From assembly GCF_012927105.1 (NCBI RefSeq), contig NZ_JABBFV010000017.1, forward strand, positions 1 to 64,000: DNA of 64,000 bases, read 5' to 3'. Numbering within the stretch: the first letter of the stretch is position 1; every line of letters begins with the position of its first letter. The notes beneath the pieces are model-generated. The model was not told the origin of the DNA. It ran no database searches and worked only from the letters and a program-made list of their open reading frames with translations. The translations under genes were made by a program, and so were the position numbers. This stretch comes from Sphingobium psychrophilum. Its GTDB lineage: Bacteria; Pseudomonadota; Alphaproteobacteria; Sphingomonadales; Sphingomonadaceae. This document shows, piece by piece, positions 37,901-46,283 of the stretch.

Positions 37901-38800
37901 TCAGACCGCTATCCGCGCCCGGCTCACTTTCTCCCTCCCCCCTTCCCGCAGCACGTCGTTCCAGTCGTTATGGCCGCGCCAGGGCCATAGGGTCTCGACT
38001 GCGAAGCCCTGGGAAAGATAGGTTGCACGGGCCAGGCGTTCGGCTCTCTGGCCTGCAGCATCATAGTCGGGGAGAAGCAGTATCTCCTCCACCGCCGGGG
38101 GCACGCGAATCTGATGAAGCCGCTCTGCGCCAAGGACGGCCCAAACGGGGAGCCCAAGAAGGATCGACGCGGACTGGGCGCTCTCTATACCCTCGGCAAG
38201 TCCGAGGCGCGGCCCTGCTTCGCACAGGCGGACAGCGCCGCAGAGGGGACGGCCCAGGGTCCGTTTTGGTCGGCTGAGATCATGTGCGAGCGCGCGGCCA
38301 TCGCGCTCCAGGAAGAGCCGTTGTACCGCAACGATCCTCTCTTGCGCCTCGATCCCCGCCAGGAGCGCTGGCCGAAACTGCACATCCCTGCCGCGGCCCA
38401 ATGGCGTTCGTGGATGCCAGCGCAGCGCCTGCGAGCAGGCATCGATGCCCCGCGCGCGCAGATAGATGTCGCCGGGCGTGTCGGCGAGTCCGTGGCCGCA
38501 GTTCCAGAGCGACCGGGCAAGCTCGCCCGTCCTTGGCGCGATCGCGCGCGCCATGTCAAAGGCCGCGGACCTTCCCACGGGCACGCGCAAGTCAAGGCGC
38601 CTGATCGCCCGCAGGACATCGAGCGTGTCGCATCCTGCAAAGCATTTGAACAGGAGGCTGCTGTGGCCGACACGGACCGAGAGGCTTGGGATCCTGTCGT
38701 CATGCGCGGGGCAGTGACACATCGCGCCGTGCGTCTGCCACTTGCCGCCAAGCCGATGGACGAGCCTCGCCGCGGCGAGGCCAAGAGAACTGATAGTCAT
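37901..38800 (-). CDS. Toprim-domain primase-like protein with zinc finger
   Basis: The 299-aa protein has a CHC2-like zinc motif (C28, C30, H33 in CHCPAHDD and C53, C57 in FKCFAGC). A C-terminal Toprim domain follows, with the acidic residues in GLAEGIESAQSASILLG and LLLPDYDAAG. This layout fits phage and plasmid primase-like proteins. I chose the ATG at 38800. It is the last leftward gene before the lasso peptide promoter region, and its own promoter must overlap that region. Confidence 0.83.
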   Translation of the reverse strand: MTISSLGLAAARLVHRLGGKWQTHGAMCHCPAHDDRIPSLSVRVGHSSLLFKCFAGCDTLDVLRAIRRLDLRVPVGRSAAFDMARAIAPRTGELARSLWNCGHGLADTPGDIYLRARGIDACSQALRWHPRTPLGRGRDVQFRPALLAGIEAQERIVAVQRLFLERDGRALAHDLSRPKRTLGRPLCGAVRLCEAGPRLGLAEGIESAQSASILLGLPVWAVLGAERLHQIRVPPAVEEILLLPDYDAAGQRAERLARATYLSQGFAVETLWPWRGHNDWNDVLREGGREKVSRARIAV

Positions 38801-38908
38801 GGGAAAGCGCCTGCAAAAATCTATATGCAAGCCGCTCACCCTTCCCCTCAAACGGCTTCCATCAAATATCAGCTATGTTCCAAAAACTACTGATACCACA
38901 TGATATTT

Positions 38909-38921
38909 GCGAAATATTCGC
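38909..38921. promoter_or_regulatory. Palindrome GCGAA-ATA-TTCGC upstream of the lasso precursor
   Basis: A perfect 5-bp inverted repeat with a 3-bp centre lies 100 bp upstream of the lasso precursor start and directly next to the second palindrome at 38928. It may be a separate operator or part of one composite site, and it could equally serve the divergent Toprim gene. Confidence 0.4.
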
Positions 38922-38927
38922 GGAACA

Positions 38928-38943
38928 TTGTCCGACTTTCGGA
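38928..38943 (+). promoter_or_regulatory. Shared palindromic operator, lasso precursor copy
   Basis: The 16-mer TTGTCCGACTTTCGGA contains TCCGA-CTT-TCGGA. The minus strand 95 bp upstream of the ABC exporter carries TTGTCCGATTTTCGGA, identical at 15 of 16 positions and in the same orientation relative to its gene. The site here ends 80 bp before the precursor ATG. Two such sites in one cluster suggest binding by a common dimeric regulator. Confidence 0.65.
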
Positions 38944-39022
38944 TCATCTCCATTTTATCAAAATCGCTTCTGGCGCGATGCTCTGGAAACCGCGATTCGG
39001 CGGTACAACCAAGGAGCATGAC

Positions 39023-39163
39023 ATGACGAAGAAGGATCAGGACAGCCACCAGCTCATCGACCTCGGCGCGGCGACGATCGTGACCAAGGGCCTCAACAAT
39101 AATGGACCGCAGGACGATCCCTCGTCCCAGCGCATTTTCCAGATGGGCCTCAACGCCGAGTGA
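39023..39163 (+). CDS. Lasso peptide precursor (A gene), 46 aa
   Basis: AAGGAG stands 6 nt before the ATG. The leader (residues 1-22) contains IDLGAAT, typical of alphaproteobacterial lasso leaders, and ends TK, giving the required Thr at position -2. The predicted core (residues 23-46) starts GLNNNGPQDD and ends IFQMGLNAE. Gly1 and Asp9 would form a nine-residue macrolactam ring, leaving a 15-residue loop and tail. The tail end QMGLNAE resembles the benenodin tail. The B and cyclase genes directly follow. The ring size and core boundary are inferred from family rules. Confidence 0.9.
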   Translation: MTKKDQDSHQLIDLGAATIVTKGLNNNGPQDDPSSQRIFQMGLNAE

Positions 39164-39212
39164 TCGGCACCGGACGCGCGTCCGCGCGCGTCCGGCTAGG
39201 GGGAGGCTCTCC

Positions 39213-39872
39213 ATGTCCATGCAATTACGGCCCGGCCTGGTTCACGCCATCTGCCAGGATGATATCATCCTTCTCGACCTCGAACAGGACCGCTATTTTG
39301 CTGTCCCACGAGTCTTGCATGGAAGCTTCCTGCGTGTCGTGGCGGCTGGGGAGCAGAATGCCGCTGATCTGGCAGCACTTGCCGACCTGCTCGGCCCTGC
39401 TGGCCTGCAGCCGGGTTCGCCTCAAGCCGATTCCAGGACCGACAGGCCCCAGGCGGTGGAGGGCAAACTCCCATGCCAACAACAGTCAGCCGGGGGGGCG
39501 CTTTTTGCGCGCGCCCTTCTTTTGCGCGCCTATGCCATTGCCTGGCTCCGCATCGCGCCTCTCGATCGGGTGATCGGCCGCCTGGAAGCAAGAAAACGGA
39601 ACCTCAAAAAATCGCGCACTGATCAGGTCAAAGCGGGACTGGTGGCGCAGGCATTCGCACGCACTGGCCCCTTTTTCCCGACTGACGATCGCTGCCTCTC
39701 GATTTCGACAGCCCTCATGATGGCCATGCTCGACCGGGACATTCCTGCAACGTTGGTCATTGGCGTGCGAACGGCCCCTTTTTCGGCCCATTGCTGGGTC
39801 CAGCTCGACGGGCTGCTGGTCAATGACGATCTCGAGACTGCGCGCAGCTTCTCGCCGATACTGGCGGTTTGA
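39213..39872 (+). CDS. Lasso peptide B protein: RRE leader-binding domain fused to cysteine protease
   Basis: It cleaves the leader from the precursor. The 219-aa protein begins with a PqqD-like recognition element (about residues 1-75, LRPGLVHAICQDDIILLDLEQDRYFAVP). It ends with a transglutaminase-like protease domain, whose triad is C161 in DDRCLSIS, H193 in FSAHCWVQ and D205 in LLVNDDLE. Proteobacterial clusters have this fused form; Gram-positive clusters split it. GGGAGG precedes the ATG at 39213, 49 bp after the precursor stop. A longer in-frame start would run into the precursor gene and is rejected. Confidence 0.93.
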   Translation: MSMQLRPGLVHAICQDDIILLDLEQDRYFAVPRVLHGSFLRVVAAGEQNAADLAALADLLGPAGLQPGSPQADSRTDRPQAVEGKLPCQQQSAGGALFARALLLRAYAIAWLRIAPLDRVIGRLEARKRNLKKSRTDQVKAGLVAQAFARTGPFFPTDDRCLSISTALMMAMLDRDIPATLVIGVRTAPFSAHCWVQLDGLLVNDDLETARSFSPILAV

Positions 39873-39873
39873 T

Positions 39874-41601
39874 ATGGGCGGCCGCTATATCTGCTTCATC
39901 GATATGGCGATGGACAGAGAATCTGTCGGAACGATCCCCCAAAAGGCGCCTTCGGGCTTCCGCCCTGTCCTGGAAGCACAAGGACTTTCCCTGCATGTGA
40001 GCGGACCGATCGAGGTCTCAAAGCCAGCGGAAGGAGACTATGTCGTCCTGGGCCTTGCCTTCCCAAGAGAAATGACGACGGCGGATGAGTCCGACACGAA
40101 TGACCCGGCCAAAGCTCTTCTGGCCCGACACTGGGGTGCTTTTGTCGCCATCCACGCCACAGAGCCTGGACAGGTCAGCCTTGTTCGCGATCCATCCGGA
40201 CAACTGCCCTGCTATTATCGACGACATGAGGGTGGCTGGATAGTCGCCTCCGATGTCGATCTGCTGCGCCTCTATGATCGACGTCTCCTGGACATCGACT
40301 GGACGGAAGTTGCCGAAGAGCTTCTGTTCATCAACCATTTCACGGCCCGAACGGGGCTGACCGGGGTCTACGAACTGCTCGCTGGTGAAGAAATGACCGT
40401 CACAGCGCAGGGGATCGAGACGAAAGCCGCATGGACTCCTTGGGATCCTGCAATGTCACCGGTGGAGACGGTGGAGGAAGCGATCGACCGTCTCGAAAGC
40501 GCATTCACCCTTGTGCATCAGGCGCTTGCGGCCAGATATTCACACCCTCTCATCACGGTCTCGGGCGGCCTCGATTCCTCCATCGTTGCCACACAGATAG
40601 CGCAGTTCACGAAGGACGCGCGGCTTCTTACATTCTACACCGACGGCGATCCATATGGAGATGAACGCGCCTTCGCCGCGATCGTCGCCAGGACATGCGA
40701 AGCACCGTTGACAGCGGTCCCTTATCGAGCGCCAGATTTTCCGACCAGTTGCCGGTCTGACATGTTTCTGCCGCGGCCGACCTATCGAACGATCGCTGGG
40801 CTGATCAACGCAAGGCTGCTCGATCAGAGCTATCTAGGCGGGCATGGCGCCGTCTTGGGCGGATTTGGGGGAGACAATAGTTTTTGCGGCATGGCACCGC
40901 CCTATGCGCTTGGCGATCTGCTCCAGGCTCGTCCCTCTCTGGCTGGCGTCTGGCAGATGCTTGCCGACCTCAGACGGATCACATCGGCCTCCTATATGGA
41001 TCTTGCACGCCATGTCGCAAGAACGCTGCGCACGCGGTTTCAACCAGTGAACGCCTATGCCTGGCCGCGCGAGCCGGTCTTTCTCACCGCCGCGGTCGCG
41101 GAGCGGACCGCTCCCCAAAAGCTCCATCCCTGGCTGGATGCGCCTTGCGATGCGCTTCGCGGATCGACAGCCCATATCGCCGTGATCATCAGGGCGCATA
41201 ATTATCTCGAGCGCTTTCCGCGATCAGCATCGACGGTCGGCCTGTCTCCCCTTCTCCTGGCACCGATCGTTGAGGCGTGTCTGAGCATCCCCAGCTGGAT
41301 GTGGTGTGACGGCGGCATCGACAGGTCCATCGCCCGCCAGGCCGCGTCCACCCTCCCGCCCGAAATCGCAGAACGACGGAGCAAGGGGTCGCCGCTCCAG
41401 ATGCATGCCCGCTATTTCGAGACCTACCGCCACGACCTGAAGGCGTTCCTCATCGAGGGTATGCTCGTCGAAAAACAGATTCTCGATGCAGACGCCGTTA
41501 GACGCTATTGCGAGCGCGAACCTCCCGTTCGAGACCTGGACTATCTGCGCCTGTTAGAGCTTGTCGATGCGGAAATCTGGTGCCGCTATCAGCGCGGATA
41601 G
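39874..41601 (+). CDS. Lasso peptide macrolactam synthetase (asparagine synthetase homologue, C gene)
   Basis: It activates the ring Asp side chain with ATP and joins it to the core N-terminus. The 575-aa length is normal for this family. The N-terminal half is glutaminase-like and lacks a Cys at position 2 (MGGRYICF), so it should not use glutamine. The C-terminal synthetase domain has the PP-loop VSGGLDSSIVATQ (S230 onward) and further ATP-site sequence (LTFYTDGDPYGDERAFA). The ATG lies 1 bp after the B stop. It converges with the isopeptidase gene, 8 bp apart. Confidence 0.94.
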   Translation: MGGRYICFIDMAMDRESVGTIPQKAPSGFRPVLEAQGLSLHVSGPIEVSKPAEGDYVVLGLAFPREMTTADESDTNDPAKALLARHWGAFVAIHATEPGQVSLVRDPSGQLPCYYRRHEGGWIVASDVDLLRLYDRRLLDIDWTEVAEELLFINHFTARTGLTGVYELLAGEEMTVTAQGIETKAAWTPWDPAMSPVETVEEAIDRLESAFTLVHQALAARYSHPLITVSGGLDSSIVATQIAQFTKDARLLTFYTDGDPYGDERAFAAIVARTCEAPLTAVPYRAPDFPTSCRSDMFLPRPTYRTIAGLINARLLDQSYLGGHGAVLGGFGGDNSFCGMAPPYALGDLLQARPSLAGVWQMLADLRRITSASYMDLARHVARTLRTRFQPVNAYAWPREPVFLTAAVAERTAPQKLHPWLDAPCDALRGSTAHIAVIIRAHNYLERFPRSASTVGLSPLLLAPIVEACLSIPSWMWCDGGIDRSIARQAASTLPPEIAERRSKGSPLQMHARYFETYRHDLKAFLIEGMLVEKQILDADAVRRYCEREPPVRDLDYLRLLELVDAEIWCRYQRG

Positions 41602-41609
41602 CTCGCCTG

Positions 41610-43634
41610 TTACGGCTGCACCAGCGGAGCAAGCGAGCGCGGCAGCGGACCTTTGCCGTCTGCAAGCAGATGATATTCGAACCAATCGATATTGCGGGCA
41701 TAGGCAGCCCTGCGATGCGCGGGTTGCCAGAATATATGATATTCGTCTGGAAACACATATAGGCTGAGCGGCTTGCCCTCCTGCCGAAATGCGGCCTCGA
41801 CCTCGAGTGAATGCATATATTCGCGGTCGGCCGACTGGATCAGGATCGGCGTGTCGACATGGGCAGCATTGGCCGCAAGGGAATATTCGCGAACGCGCTC
41901 GCTGTTGCGGTCCTTATAGGCGGGAAAGCCTGCCGCCGTGGCGACTTTCGCGAGATAGGGGCCAATTGAGGCGTTTACCATTAAAGGATCGCTGCAGCAG
42001 CCGGCCATGGCGACTGCGCGAAAGACATTATGATGGATGAGCAGATAGGTCGCCTTGTCGACGCCGTCGCTAAAGCCGGTAAGACCGATGCGGTTCGGAT
42101 CAACGACACCCTCCTTCTCCAGCATCGCAATTGCGGCCAGGATCGAGGAGGCGCCGCTCTTCTTGTCCGCCCATCCTTCAAAGCCCCGGCGATCGGCCTC
42201 GGCTTGAGTCTCCACTGGCTTCAAATAGCCAAAAAACGCAGGGCGCGTGTAGACGAGCACGGCAAACCCTCTGGCGGCCAAAGGGAATATGGGGAATAGG
42301 TCGCCCGTGCCTCCGCGCAGAAAGCCGCGCGACTGATAGCCCACGACGACGAGCGGCAAGCCAGCCGCCTTGGTCACGCCCGGTGGAAGGACAAGATCGC
42401 CAAAGCTTTCGAGGCCGATATCGTTTTTCCAGTGGAGACGACGAACCTCGCCCAGCGCGATCGCCCGCCACTCGGGATTTGGGTCGAGCAGCTCTCGCTC
42501 GGCGCCCGTGTCATAGTCGATAGCCATCAACCGACGCGGAACCGTCGAGCTTTCTACAGCGCAAACCAGACCTTCCGCGGAGGGCCGACAGCCATCCACG
42601 CGATCAGATGTCAGGAGCAGGCGGCGCCTCTTGTTCGTGGTGAGGTCCCAACTTACAATCTCGGTCAGGCTGTCGGCAGGTCCGGTTTCGCTGGAAAACA
42701 ACAGTCTGCGCTCATCGCGCCACCAGAGCTGGCGCGCCTTGGCGCAAGCGGCGTCACGGCATTCGAGTCGTTCGCCACCCTTCCTAGACGCCGTGATAAA
42801 TTTCGGCCCGTTGATAAGACCCGTGGTCCGAAAAGCGATGCGCGCCTCGAAGCCTGACGCATTGATCGCGCTTCCTGGTCCGACGCTTCCCGCAGTGGCA
42901 GCATCGGCCGCCCTTATGGCCCCTGAAGATAGCGCTACGGCAAAGCGCCTGGTCGCCGTTGGCCTGGGGAAAGGCGAGAAGCGCCATTCGGGCATCCAAC
43001 GCCCGTCAAAGCGATAGCCGTCCTTTCCTTCTTCAATCACAGCCTGAGCGGCGGATGGGTCATCCGGCCGCGTGGCATATTCGATCTCCTTGCCGTCCTT
43101 GCTCCAGGAAAAATCCCGAACGTCCACCGGCGAGTGCGTCACCTGCAGAGGCTCTCCACCGGCCACTGCCACCCGCATGATCTGAACGATGCCATCGCGC
43201 CGCTCGGTATAGGCCAGCCATGTTCCATCAGGTGACCAGCGCGGTATGACGGCAGCTAGGACCCCGCCTGAAAAATCGGGAATTTTGGGAAGATCGTAAC
43301 GATTAAGCGCAACGCCGCCTCCTATGAGGATGGGCGCACTAACCTCCCCGGACCGGATATCGAGGATCACAATGCCCTGGCAAAAGTCATTCCGTCCTGC
43401 GTCTGCGCGTCGTAGAGTCAGAGCGATCTTCCTTCCATCGGGCGAGACGGTGAAGGGCGCTTCGACATCCGCCTGTCCGCCGATATCGCGCAGTTCCACT
43501 AGGACATCGATATCGGAAGGTCGCGTCGAGCCTGCAGCCGAACGCCAGTGCAGACGTTCTGTGCATCGATCTGCCTGCGGCGGCGGTGCCGCTTGGGACA
43601 GGGCGAGCGCGGCGACAGCCATAAGAGCCAGCAC
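41610..43634 (-). CDS. Lasso peptide isopeptidase (S9 prolyl-oligopeptidase family, AtxE2-like)
   Basis: It is expected to hydrolyse the ring isopeptide bond and linearise the lasso peptide. The 674-aa product starts at GTG 43634 with a signal-like N-terminus (ALMAVAALALSQAAPP), suggesting periplasmic action. It has an N-terminal beta-propeller and a C-terminal alpha/beta hydrolase with Ser522 in GFSDG, Asp603 in QSADREY and His633 in DEYHIFW. The start is 2 bp past the TonB receptor stop, so the two are cotranscribed. An ATG four codons later is an alternative start. Confidence 0.92.
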   Translation of the reverse strand: MLALMAVAALALSQAAPPPQADRCTERLHWRSAAGSTRPSDIDVLVELRDIGGQADVEAPFTVSPDGRKIALTLRRADAGRNDFCQGIVILDIRSGEVSAPILIGGGVALNRYDLPKIPDFSGGVLAAVIPRWSPDGTWLAYTERRDGIVQIMRVAVAGGEPLQVTHSPVDVRDFSWSKDGKEIEYATRPDDPSAAQAVIEEGKDGYRFDGRWMPEWRFSPFPRPTATRRFAVALSSGAIRAADAATAGSVGPGSAINASGFEARIAFRTTGLINGPKFITASRKGGERLECRDAACAKARQLWWRDERRLLFSSETGPADSLTEIVSWDLTTNKRRRLLLTSDRVDGCRPSAEGLVCAVESSTVPRRLMAIDYDTGAERELLDPNPEWRAIALGEVRRLHWKNDIGLESFGDLVLPPGVTKAAGLPLVVVGYQSRGFLRGGTGDLFPIFPLAARGFAVLVYTRPAFFGYLKPVETQAEADRRGFEGWADKKSGASSILAAIAMLEKEGVVDPNRIGLTGFSDGVDKATYLLIHHNVFRAVAMAGCCSDPLMVNASIGPYLAKVATAAGFPAYKDRNSERVREYSLAANAAHVDTPILIQSADREYMHSLEVEAAFRQEGKPLSLYVFPDEYHIFWQPAHRRAAYARNIDWFEYHLLADGKGPLPRSLAPLVQP

Positions 43635-43636
43635 CG

Positions 43637-46189
43637 TCAGAAGCTCTTGGTGAGCGAGAGGCTCATGTAGCGGCCGATGGTAGGGTAGTTGGTGCTGTCG
43701 ACTGGCATATAGTTGCCCGAGTTCCGGATGATATCAGGCTTGGCATTGAGGATGTTGAGAGCGCTCACCTGCACATCGACGCCACCTGCGACATCAACAT
43801 GATATTTGACCGACAGATCGACGCTGGCCATGCCCTTGAGTTCGACGGTGTCAACGCGCCGATTATCGTTCACGCCTCCGATATAGTTGATCACGGCATT
43901 CACGAGCAGGCTGTCGCGCGACCAGCCCACACCGCCGCGCAGCTTGAAATGGGGAGGATTGAAAATGGTGCCTGCAAGGTCGATCTTCGGCATCCCCGCG
44001 ATGAGGATGCGGCTGGAGCGCAGATAAGTTGCGTTGCTAAAGAGGGAGAGCGTTCCCAGGCTTCCGGCATCGAAGCGATAGCTCAAGCTAAGATCGACGC
44101 CTGAAATCTGGTCCTTCGCTACATTCTGCGAACGACCATCGATAGTGGCGTAGACGCTTGCAGGGTCGAACGGAGCACCGGATCCGGTCTGATTTTCAAG
44201 GCCCAGCGGTGCCATGGCGATCGTCGCGGCTATCTCTTGGGGCGTGGGTGAGAATTGGACAAGGTTTCCAAACACCGGATCGATCAGCACGCGGTTCAGC
44301 GACGAGATCGGGTCGACGATTCTATTCCGGTAGTTGACCCTGAAATAGCTGAGCGAGAGATCGAGACCAGGTATCCGACTTGGATGGAAGACGAGGCTCG
44401 CGGAAAGGTTGTCCGCCTTTTCGGGTTTCAGTTCGCTATTGCCGCCATAGACGGCCAATATCGTCTGACCCGCTGGAGCGCCCGGCCGCTCGCCGTAGAG
44501 GTTTCCGGGAAACAGATAGACGGTAACGGGATTGAGCCGCTGATAGAGGGTCGGCGACTTGAAAGAGCGGCCCCAGCTCAGTTTGAAGTCGACATCCGCA
44601 TTGGGTGACCAGACGAAACCCAGCTTTGGCGTCGCGAGCCTTCCGATGCCGGGATAGTCCTCATAACGAACGGCCGCTGAAAGCGAGGTGCGATAGAAGC
44701 CAGGGATCTCCTGGTCTGGCGAAGACAGTGGGATGCTGAGTTCGGCATAGCCGAATATATTCTCCTGATGTGCATCAATCGGATTGCTCGCCGCACGCGA
44801 GATGAAGGCGTCCCGCCGATAGCCGCCTCCAAAAGCGAGGCGGATGTCGCCGCCAGGAATGGCGACCAGTGGCCCATCGCCCGCGATTTCGCTTCCGATC
44901 GTCTCATTTTCCAGTACCGCGCTGCTGAAATAGCTGGGGAAAATGTGCGAGCGGCTCCTGAGATGACTACGCCCATAGATGCCGACTAACGAGAATTGCC
45001 AATCGCTCATGCGAAGCGTCGCTGAGGGCGCGACACTCAAATTCCAGCTGGACGTCGAAAAGACGATCCCCGACACCTCGACCGGCGCGTTATTGGTGTA
45101 GGGGCTGGCGCGCACGGCGTCCCGGTGTGCATAGAGGGCATCGAGCGCGAGGACCAGATTTTCGCCAACATCCTGATGGCCACTGCCGACGACGGCGTAG
45201 CTTTCGATCTTGGGATACAGGGTGAGATGTTCGTTCACGCCGGAAGCGAAGCTGCGGTCCCCCGCCACAATCTCCGTGTTGCGGTCATAATTGCCCGTCA
45301 GCAGCACGCCGCCGGATCGCCAGCGCGTGCCGGCGGCGATATTGTAATTCTGGGTGGAATAGCCTCCGTCCGTCGCCGCGCCCAGCACGGCGTTGGCCGT
45401 TACGCCGCGAAGATCCTTTTTGAGCACGATGTTCGCAACGCCGCCGATCGCATCGGAACCATAGAGCGCGGACGCACCATCAGGCATGATTTCGACCCGT
45501 TCTACCGCCGCGAAAGGGATGCTGGAGAAATCCACCGACTGATTGCTGAGATTATAGGCGAGCCGGTGACCGTTGAGCAGCGTCAATGTGGAGCCGGGTC
45601 CAAGCCCGCGCAGGTTGAGCGCGGTTGAGGAATCCGTGTTTCTGCTTCCCGATGCCTCGGCACCGTTGCCGACCCCTGGGCTTTGACCACCGGTGAAATT
45701 CTGCGGGATTGCGGCTGCGAGACCGCGCATGTCTGTGATCCCCTGGTCTCGCGCCTGTGCGGTCTCATAGCTGTAGACCTGCGACGCTGATGCCACGCCC
45801 CTTATGCGCGATCCTGTCACGACAATGGCTTCGCCCCTTTGCTCGGCTCCCTGTCCCCCGGCAGCCCCGGAGGGAAGGCGAATGTAAATGGCGTCCGAAC
45901 CCATTTCGACCTTAAAACCCGTCCCCATCAAGGCACGAGCCAGTGCCTGCGGTGCGGTGAGACGCCCCTCAATCCCAGGCGCGGACAGGCCAGCCATCGC
46001 TTCTCCTGGGAAAATGATCTGCCTTCCTGTCAGTGTCCCGATCGCCAGCAATGTCTTGGTAAGCGGCTGCGCTGGCAAATCGATCATGACAGGGGCGCTG
46101 ACCTCGTCGCGCGCGGATGCCTTTGGAAGGGTATGAGCGACCGCGATGGCAAGCAGGCTGCTTGCCACCCAATGACGGGCGTTATGCAT
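43637..46189 (-). CDS. STN-type TonB-dependent receptor of the lasso cluster
   Basis: This outer-membrane receptor is probably for re-uptake and sensing of the lasso peptide. The protein is 850 aa from ATG 46189, preceded by GGGGGA; a longer start at 46243 lacks a ribosome site and would bury the signal peptide. A signal peptide (WVASSLLAIAVAHTLPKASA) leads into an STN signalling domain (LPAQPLTKTLLAIGTLTGRQIIF), then a TonB-box-like EAIVVTGSRI, the plug and a 22-strand-type barrel ending in Phe. The STN domain matches the FecR and sigma genes upstream, as in FecA-type transmembrane signalling. Confidence 0.93.
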   Translation of the reverse strand: MHNARHWVASSLLAIAVAHTLPKASARDEVSAPVMIDLPAQPLTKTLLAIGTLTGRQIIFPGEAMAGLSAPGIEGRLTAPQALARALMGTGFKVEMGSDAIYIRLPSGAAGGQGAEQRGEAIVVTGSRIRGVASASQVYSYETAQARDQGITDMRGLAAAIPQNFTGGQSPGVGNGAEASGSRNTDSSTALNLRGLGPGSTLTLLNGHRLAYNLSNQSVDFSSIPFAAVERVEIMPDGASALYGSDAIGGVANIVLKKDLRGVTANAVLGAATDGGYSTQNYNIAAGTRWRSGGVLLTGNYDRNTEIVAGDRSFASGVNEHLTLYPKIESYAVVGSGHQDVGENLVLALDALYAHRDAVRASPYTNNAPVEVSGIVFSTSSWNLSVAPSATLRMSDWQFSLVGIYGRSHLRSRSHIFPSYFSSAVLENETIGSEIAGDGPLVAIPGGDIRLAFGGGYRRDAFISRAASNPIDAHQENIFGYAELSIPLSSPDQEIPGFYRTSLSAAVRYEDYPGIGRLATPKLGFVWSPNADVDFKLSWGRSFKSPTLYQRLNPVTVYLFPGNLYGERPGAPAGQTILAVYGGNSELKPEKADNLSASLVFHPSRIPGLDLSLSYFRVNYRNRIVDPISSLNRVLIDPVFGNLVQFSPTPQEIAATIAMAPLGLENQTGSGAPFDPASVYATIDGRSQNVAKDQISGVDLSLSYRFDAGSLGTLSLFSNATYLRSSRILIAGMPKIDLAGTIFNPPHFKLRGGVGWSRDSLLVNAVINYIGGVNDNRRVDTVELKGMASVDLSVKYHVDVAGGVDVQVSALNILNAKPDIIRNSGNYMPVDSTNYPTIGRYMSLSLTKSF

Positions 46190-46250
46190 GGAATGTCCCC
46201 CAGTTGTGGCAGGCCCGGTGTTGGCGGGCTCTGACGGGGACATTGTGAAA

Positions 46251-46274
46251 GTCCGGCCCTACCCTAAACCGGAC
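46251..46274. promoter_or_regulatory. Inverted repeat GTCCGG-N12-CCGGAC between fecR and the receptor gene
   Basis: Six-bp arms separated by 12 bp lie 61 bp upstream of the receptor start and 10 bp past the fecR stop. It may be a hairpin ending the sigma/fecR transcript or a regulator site. It shares the GTCCG half with the cluster operators but has a different spacing. Confidence 0.4.
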
Positions 46275-46283
46275 GAAAGATTT

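Noticed and set aside
38900..39022. N-terminal extension of the lasso precursor by 41 residues
   Set aside because: The extension would span the palindromic operators, and the ATG at 39023 has an ideal ribosome site. Lasso leaders of this type are about 20 residues.
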